This document shows positions 59,242 through 64,000 of a stretch of DNA of 64,000 nt, one piece after another; the stretch's first letter is position 1, and each line of letters opens with the position of its first letter. Position numbers and translations under genes: made by a program. Location: positions 8,352-72,351 of the forward strand of contig NZ_JAHVDV010000028.1 of assembly GCF_051486985.1 (NCBI RefSeq), written 5' to 3'. Source of the stretch: CBFFRJ01 sp051486985. Lineage in GTDB: Bacteria; Pseudomonadota; Gammaproteobacteria; Enterobacterales; Enterobacteriaceae. The notes beneath the pieces were generated by a model, which saw only the letters and a list, made by a program, of their open reading frames with translations, was not told the origin of the DNA and made no database searches.

Positions 59242-60891
59242 TTAGAAAGCCACCCATTCATCCGTAGATGCCGTGCTGCTTTTTGGCGCAGTGCGCAGCA
59301 CCGGCGATTTTAGCGGAGCCGGGGTAACTACGGTCTGGCGATCATCATCTGACAAACGGAACTGCTGGACAGCGCGCTGCAACTCTTCCGTCTGTCGGGC
59401 AAGTGCGGCAGCAGCCGTTGAAACCTCTTCCACCAGCGTCGCGTTCTGCTGCGTCACGTTATCCATCTGGGAGATCGCAACGCCGACCTGAGAGATACCT
59501 TTACTCTGCTCAGCTGACGCTGACGCAATCTGTTTCATGATGGTAGTCACTTCAGTAACCGCACGTAAAATGCCTTCCATCGTGGTGCCGGTATCGCTGA
59601 CCAGTTTGGCACCTTTATTCACGCGGGTAACCGAATCGGCGATCAGCGTTTCAATCTCTTTGGCAGCACCCGCACTGCGGCTGGCAAGGTTACGAACTTC
59701 ACCTGCAACCACCGCAAAACCACGCCCCTGCTCCCCCGCTCGCGCCGCTTCTACCGCCGCGTTAAGCGCAAGAATGTTGGTCTGGAAAGCAATGCTGTTT
59801 ATCACGGTTGTGATTTCGGCGATTTTCTTCGAACTGTCGGAGATGCCCGCCATAGTGCTGATGACCTCATCAACCAGTTCGCCACCTTTGCTGGCCGTGG
59901 TAGAGGCGACATCCGCAAGCTCGCTTGCCTGGTTGGCGTTTTCGGCGTTCAGCTTCACGGTTGCGGTAAGCTGCTCCATGCTGGCGGCCGTCTCTTCCAG
60001 CGCAGCGGCCTGCTCTTCGGTACGCGAAGAGAGATCGTTGTTGCCGCTGGAGATTTCGGTCGCGCCACGCCAGATGTTGTCACTACCCTGACGGATAGTA
60101 CTGACCGCATCACGCAGACTATCCTGCATGGCACGCAGCAGCGGAACGACACGCCCAACACAGTTACGACCAAAGTCCTGGATTGGCTGACTCAGATCGC
60201 CCTGCGCCATTTTCGTGAAGTGATCACGAATAATATCCAGAGGACGAACCAGCGTGGTAACCAGATAACGATCGGTAAACAGCAGGATCAGGATCCCGAG
60301 CACCATTGCGGCAATAATAACGGTACGCATCACCGTGGTCTGACTATCGACCAACACGCGCGTGGTGTCGAGACTGTCGCTGGCGGCCTTATTAAAGCTG
60401 TCGGCAGCCGAACCGAAAGCACGGCTTAATGCCGGCGTCACGTTATTCGCCTGCTGGCGATACGCCTCGACCGAACCTTGTTGTGCCGCCTGCATCTGCG
60501 GAGTCACGCCCTGGTCCAGCAGCCCCTGCCAGGCGCTGATGACCTGCTCAGATACTTTTGGATCCATCGGGCCCGGAGAGATGGCCTTAAAGTCCGCCAG
60601 CTTCTTTGACATCCCGTCGAGAGCCTGCTGAACCGGCCCAAAGTCCACCGTACCGCCAGCGGATTTGGTTTCCATCACACGCCCTAAGCGGGTGACGAAG
60701 CGAAAGTACTGATCATTGCCCTGGCTGAGTAATGTCATTTGTGACACGAGTTGACGATCAATCTCGTTGCCCTCTGCCACTTTCGAAAGTGAATAAATAC
60801 TATACAAACCGACGCCAGACCACAGCAGGCCAAAAATGCCCAGGATCACCAGCATGACGATTCGGATAGTAAAGTTTTGAAGCATACGCAT
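59242..60891 (-). CDS. Methyl-accepting chemotaxis protein
   Basis: This 549-residue chemoreceptor has a first membrane segment at about residues 10-31, a periplasmic four-helix ligand domain to about 190, a second segment at about 191-211, a HAMP domain, and a signalling helix bundle with the conserved tip [20 protein letters not shown]. The C-terminal residues EWVAF are a variant of the NWETF pentapeptide that tethers CheR. The ATG at 60891 follows an AAGGAAAAT site. The ligand is unknown. Confidence 0.92.
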   Translation of the reverse strand: MRMLQNFTIRIVMLVILGIFGLLWSGVGLYSIYSLSKVAEGNEIDRQLVSQMTLLSQGNDQYFRFVTRLGRVMETKSAGGTVDFGPVQQALDGMSKKLADFKAISPGPMDPKVSEQVISAWQGLLDQGVTPQMQAAQQGSVEAYRQQANNVTPALSRAFGSAADSFNKAASDSLDTTRVLVDSQTTVMRTVIIAAMVLGILILLFTDRYLVTTLVRPLDIIRDHFTKMAQGDLSQPIQDFGRNCVGRVVPLLRAMQDSLRDAVSTIRQGSDNIWRGATEISSGNNDLSSRTEEQAAALEETAASMEQLTATVKLNAENANQASELADVASTTASKGGELVDEVISTMAGISDSSKKIAEITTVINSIAFQTNILALNAAVEAARAGEQGRGFAVVAGEVRNLASRSAGAAKEIETLIADSVTRVNKGAKLVSDTGTTMEGILRAVTEVTTIMKQIASASAEQSKGISQVGVAISQMDNVTQQNATLVEEVSTAAAALARQTEELQRAVQQFRLSDDDRQTVVTPAPLKSPVLRTAPKSSTASTDEWVAF

Positions 60892-62083
60892 ATTTATTTT
60901 CCTTGCCGTGAAGGTACATTCCCACTTTGAAGTGGGACTTACCTCCGTTATCGGCACGTTTTAGAGAAGTTGTATGGGTCTAAGAAAAAATTTTGATCAT
61001 AAAACAGGCAGGCAGAAACCTTTATGTTTATAAGATGAAAAATAGGCCAGAATCATATTTTGTAAACTACTGGAGCAATTTATTGTTCATTCGGAAATGA
61101 TAGTACCACCCCGAAACTACAGGTAACCCTATAATATTAATGGAAAAATATTATTAAAACCTCTCAACACATCCGTAAAAATCATCTTCCTGTTTATTTT
61201 TAATAGTTTCAAAATACCGGATTAAAGACAGCGCAAATTAATTAAACCCCCTACCTTAACCAGGCCACATTAAATAAAAAACCACACCCCCACCCACCCT
61301 TAAAATTAAAAATAATGCACAATTAAAACCTGTTTAAGTAATTACTAAAGAGGTCAACAAACGCATCATAAATAAGAGTTAAGCGCCGTTAAATACCCAT
61401 TCACTCATCCTTAACAATCTTAACACTACGGGAATGATCATTTTTGCAATAGTTCCACTTCAGCATGGAAACCCGGCAAAGCCAGTGCTGGCGCGGGCTG
61501 CAGAGCAGGCTTTAACAGCAAGGTTATATACCCAGGAATTTTCGTAGAAAAGTCGGCACGCTGACCCTATTTTCGGCTGCACTCAGGAGTGGTATATGCG
61601 TGGCGAAGAAACGTTTTACCGCTCACACTTTCGACCTCATCGGGTATAAGAATTTTCTCAGGAAGAAGTGAGTGCCGAAGGCAATTTGTCCAGGATTTGT
61701 CGTTTCCGGTGAGTTAAAAATGAAGAGGCTTACCAGGTCTATTTTCCTACCCGACGCCCCCAGGCGGAAATATCATAAAAGGCTTCCAGAACTTACCAAA
61801 AACCTCGCATCCGCAAGCAGATTAAACCAGGTGGTGAACCCTGTGCTGAAATTATGCCCCTGGAGTTTAACCAGAACAGGAAACGTCCAGGAGCTGGCGG
61901 GTTACACCCGGAGCAGCGTCCCGCCAGGCGTGCCAGTCGCTTGCGGGCCTGTAGATGTAACAGCCCCGGACTCACTTTTACCCAAAAATCCAACATCGTG
62001 ACAGGTAAGCGGTTGTTGTGTGATGTCGACGCGATAGAATGGAAACGCTGTTTCGAATTTACATCGACTAAAAAGGAGACATC
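60892..62083. other. Long gap between the chemoreceptor and yghZ
   Basis: About 1.2 kb holds no convincing gene. The part from 61000 to 61450 is very AT-rich. From 61600 to 62020 short frames exist on both strands, for example 61672-62001, but none shows family features, and the protein composition is not typical. It holds the promoters of both flanking genes and may be decayed DNA. Confidence 0.5.
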
Positions 62084-63127
62084 ATGCCCTGGTTTGCTAA
62101 CCCTGCACGCTATGAACAGATGCAATATCGTTACTGCGGCAAAAGTGGGCTGCGCCTGCCCGCCTTATCACTGGGCTTGTGGCACAGCTTTGGTCACGTC
62201 CATGACCTCGAATCCCAGCGAGCCCTTCTGCGTAAGGCTTTTGATTCAGGCATCACCCACTTTGACTTAGCCAATAACTATGGGCCGCCTCCGGGCAGCG
62301 CTGAGGAAAACTTTGGCCGCCTGCTGCGTGAGGATTTCGCCGCCTATCGTGATGAACTGATCATCTCCACCAAAGCCGGTTATGACATGTGGCCTGGCCC
62401 TTACGGTTCCGGTGGTTCGCGTAAGTATTTGTTAGCCAGTCTGGACCAGAGCCTGTTACGTATGGGGGTGGACTACGTTGATATTTTCTACTCCCACCGT
62501 GTTGATGAAAATACGCCGATGGAAGAGACAGCCGCCGCGCTGGCCCATGCGGTACAAAGCGGGAAAGCGTTATATGTCGGCATTTCCTCTTATTCTACGC
62601 CGCGTACTCAGGCGATGGTGTCGCTGCTACGCGAGTGGAAAGTGCCGCTATTGATCCACCAGCCATCCTACAACCTGCTCAATCGTTGGGTTGATAAAAC
62701 CGGGCTTCTGGATACGCTGGAAGAGAATGGCGTTGGCTGTATAGCCTTCACTCCACTGGCGCAGGGGCTGTTAACCGGCAAGTACCTCAATGGTATTCCG
62801 GACGGCTCCAGAATGCAGAAAGAGGGCAAAAAGGTGCGCGGCCTTACGGAAAAAATGCTTACTGAAGCGAACCTCAACAGCCTGAAGCTGCTTAATGAGA
62901 TGGCGGCCGCGCGCGGACAGACCATGGCACAGATGGCGCTAAGCTGGCTGCTGAAAGATTCGCGCGTCACGTCGGTGCTGATTGGTGCTTCTCGTCCAGA
63001 GCAACTGGAGGAGAATGTGCTGGCGCTGAATAATCTGACCTTTACGGCTGATGAGCTGGCACGGATTGATAAGCATGTGGCTGATGGAGAGCTGAACCTC
63101 TGGCAGGCCTCTTCGGATAAGCAGTAA
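62084..63127 (+). CDS. yghZ: YghZ, aldo-keto reductase (methylglyoxal/glyceraldehyde-3-P)
   Basis: This 347-residue protein aligns with E. coli YghZ (Gpr). It has a conserved GLWHSFGHV start, the THFDLANNYGPPPGSAEENFG motif with catalytic Asp and Tyr, ISTKAGYDMWPGPYGSGGSRKY, and YVDIFYSHRVD. The family reduces L-glyceraldehyde 3-phosphate and methylglyoxal with NADPH and is a Kv-beta-like AKR14 protein. An AAGGAG site precedes the ATG at 62084. Confidence 0.95.
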   Translation: MPWFANPARYEQMQYRYCGKSGLRLPALSLGLWHSFGHVHDLESQRALLRKAFDSGITHFDLANNYGPPPGSAEENFGRLLREDFAAYRDELIISTKAGYDMWPGPYGSGGSRKYLLASLDQSLLRMGVDYVDIFYSHRVDENTPMEETAAALAHAVQSGKALYVGISSYSTPRTQAMVSLLREWKVPLLIHQPSYNLLNRWVDKTGLLDTLEENGVGCIAFTPLAQGLLTGKYLNGIPDGSRMQKEGKKVRGLTEKMLTEANLNSLKLLNEMAAARGQTMAQMALSWLLKDSRVTSVLIGASRPEQLEENVLALNNLTFTADELARIDKHVADGELNLWQASSDKQ

Positions 63128-63205
63128 CGCCGTGATTCATGGAAGGTGCCATTTACCATACGCGGCCCCTTCCGGTCACCTCACGAGCAACCCGGACTCG
63201 TTTTT

Positions 63206-63900
63206 CCCCTCGCCTCTGGGGGAAGAGGGGATAGTTCGTGCCCGCACACAATTCCCCCCTCACCCTGGCCCTCTCCCTCAGGGAGAGGGAAATGTTCGTG
63301 CCCGTTTGAAACTGCGCCAGCCGTAAGCGGAACGGTTCCGCTTGCCACTTATGGAACTGTTCCGTTCACCTCCTGTGCTAAACCGGGCACGCTTGTCCCC
63401 CTCGCCCCTTNGGGGAGAGGGTCGGGGTGAGGGGCAACTCTGGGCGCATGGCTGGAACGATTTCAGCCGTAAAAAGCGCGGTTCCGCTTACCTCCGGTGG
63501 AATGGTTCCGTTCACCTCATGTGCTAAACCGGGCACGCTTTTCCCCCTCGCCCCTTCGGGGAGAGGGTCGGGGTGAGGGGAACAGCGGGTGACTGGCTCA
63601 AAGGGTTCCGCTAACCGCCGGTGGAATCGTTCCGTTCATCTCACATGCTAAACCGGGCACGCTTTTCCCCCTCGCCCCTTCGGGGAGAGGGTCGGGGTGA
63701 GGGGAACAGTGGGTGACTGGCTCAAAGGGTTCCGCTTACCTCCGGTGGAATGGTTCCGTTCACCTCACNTGCTAAACCGGGCACGCTTTTCCCCCTCGCC
63801 CCTTCGGGGAGAGGGTCGGGGTGAGGGGAACAGCGGGTGACTGGCCCTAAGGGTTCCGCTGACCTCCGGTGGAATGGTTCCGTTCACCTCATGTGCCGCG
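63206..63900. repeat. Tandem array of about 124-bp units with GC-rich palindromes
   Basis: Units beginning CCCCCTCGCCCCTT lie at 63397, 63543, 63667 and 63791. The last three are spaced exactly 124 bases, the first 146. Each holds the palindrome CCCTCGCCCC..GGGGAGAGGG, then GTCGGGGTGAGGGG, followed by a conserved linker with GGTTCCGCT, GGAATGGTTCCGTTCACCTC and CTAAACCGGGCACGC. Two related palindromes lie at 63206-63290. Two undetermined bases (63411, 63769) fall inside, which suggests assembly difficulty. Confidence 0.85.
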
Positions 63901-64000
63901 CTTCCATGCAGCACCCTCCCCCGTGAACGTGTTAAGGGCGTTCTCCGCCACGCCCTTAACAATCCCGGCTCCCGGCACGAAAACTGCCGCTTCGCGGTGA
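63901..64000. other. Window end, inverted repeat
   Basis: GTTAAGGGCG (63930-63939) faces CGCCCTTAAC (63951-63960) across a short loop. I see no gene in the last 100 bases. Confidence 0.4.

Noticed and set aside
61672..62001. 109-codon open frame upstream of yghZ
   Set aside because: The composition is not protein-like, overlapping frames on both strands are similar in length, and no ribosome site or family motif is seen.
63397..63900. Possible CRISPR or rRNA fragment
   Set aside because: The linker between palindromes is itself conserved, so there are no spacers, and it does not resemble rRNA.

Overview
The window is chromosomal DNA of a member of the Enterobacteriaceae, most like Enterobacter, Lelliottia or Leclercia. 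The backbone follows the E. coli order from yqgE through yggS, mutY, nupG and speC to the tRNA-Phe gene pheV, then yghU and yghZ. The protein sequences are close to, but not the same as, those of E. coli. The species assignment is an inference. Two undetermined bases (63411, 63769) and a lone frameshift in yqgA suggest draft-quality sequence.

Layout. 1-15.4 kb: conserved housekeeping genes (yqgE-ruvX, yggR, yggS-yggT-yggU-rdgB-hemW, yggN, yggL-trmB, mutY-yggX-mltC, nupG). Insertions here are an IclR regulator divergent from a large FAD oxidoreductase, and a DUF559 nuclease-like gene beside GC-rich palindromic repeats. 15.5-26.4 kb: a methyltransferase gene, then a complete citrate fermentation module. 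The operon citS-FAH-citCDEFXG is divergent from the two-component genes citAB. No oadGAB oxaloacetate decarboxylase pump is present, and a fumarylacetoacetate-hydrolase-family gene sits in the operon where a decarboxylase would be expected. Two ERIC elements lie in this half: one in the nupG leader, and one that forms the last codons of citA and the citA-citB gap.

26.5-30.1 kb: speC, a frameshifted yqgA and pheV. 30.2-47.4 kb: an accessory region attached to pheV. It holds an att-like repeat of the tRNA end, two decayed integrases, a type VI secretion vgrG-rhs pair with a phospholipase A2-like toxin end and an ankyrin-repeat lipoprotein as probable immunity protein. It also holds an IS630-family element with a nonsense mutation, a Fic protein, a 21-bp repeat array ending in a hairpin, a remnant of the Wadjet protein JetD, an aerobactin-type receptor (IutA) with Fur boxes but no biosynthesis genes, and an orphan DUF1778 antitoxin-like gene. 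The right border is not defined.

47.4-63.1 kb: a quinone reductase divergent from its probable TetR repressor across a large palindrome; the sucrose regulon scrK-scrYABR with three ScrR-type operators; a DsbA-fold protein; yghU; a PAS-GGDEF protein overlapping a FucR-like regulator; a chemoreceptor; and yghZ. 63.2-63.9 kb: an array of about 124-bp tandem repeats carrying the same GC-rich palindrome found near the DUF559 gene and speC.

The most notable candidates are the Rhs-PLA2/ankyrin lipoprotein pair, the FAH-family enzyme in place of OadGAB, and the 21-bp repeat array beside the JetD remnant.
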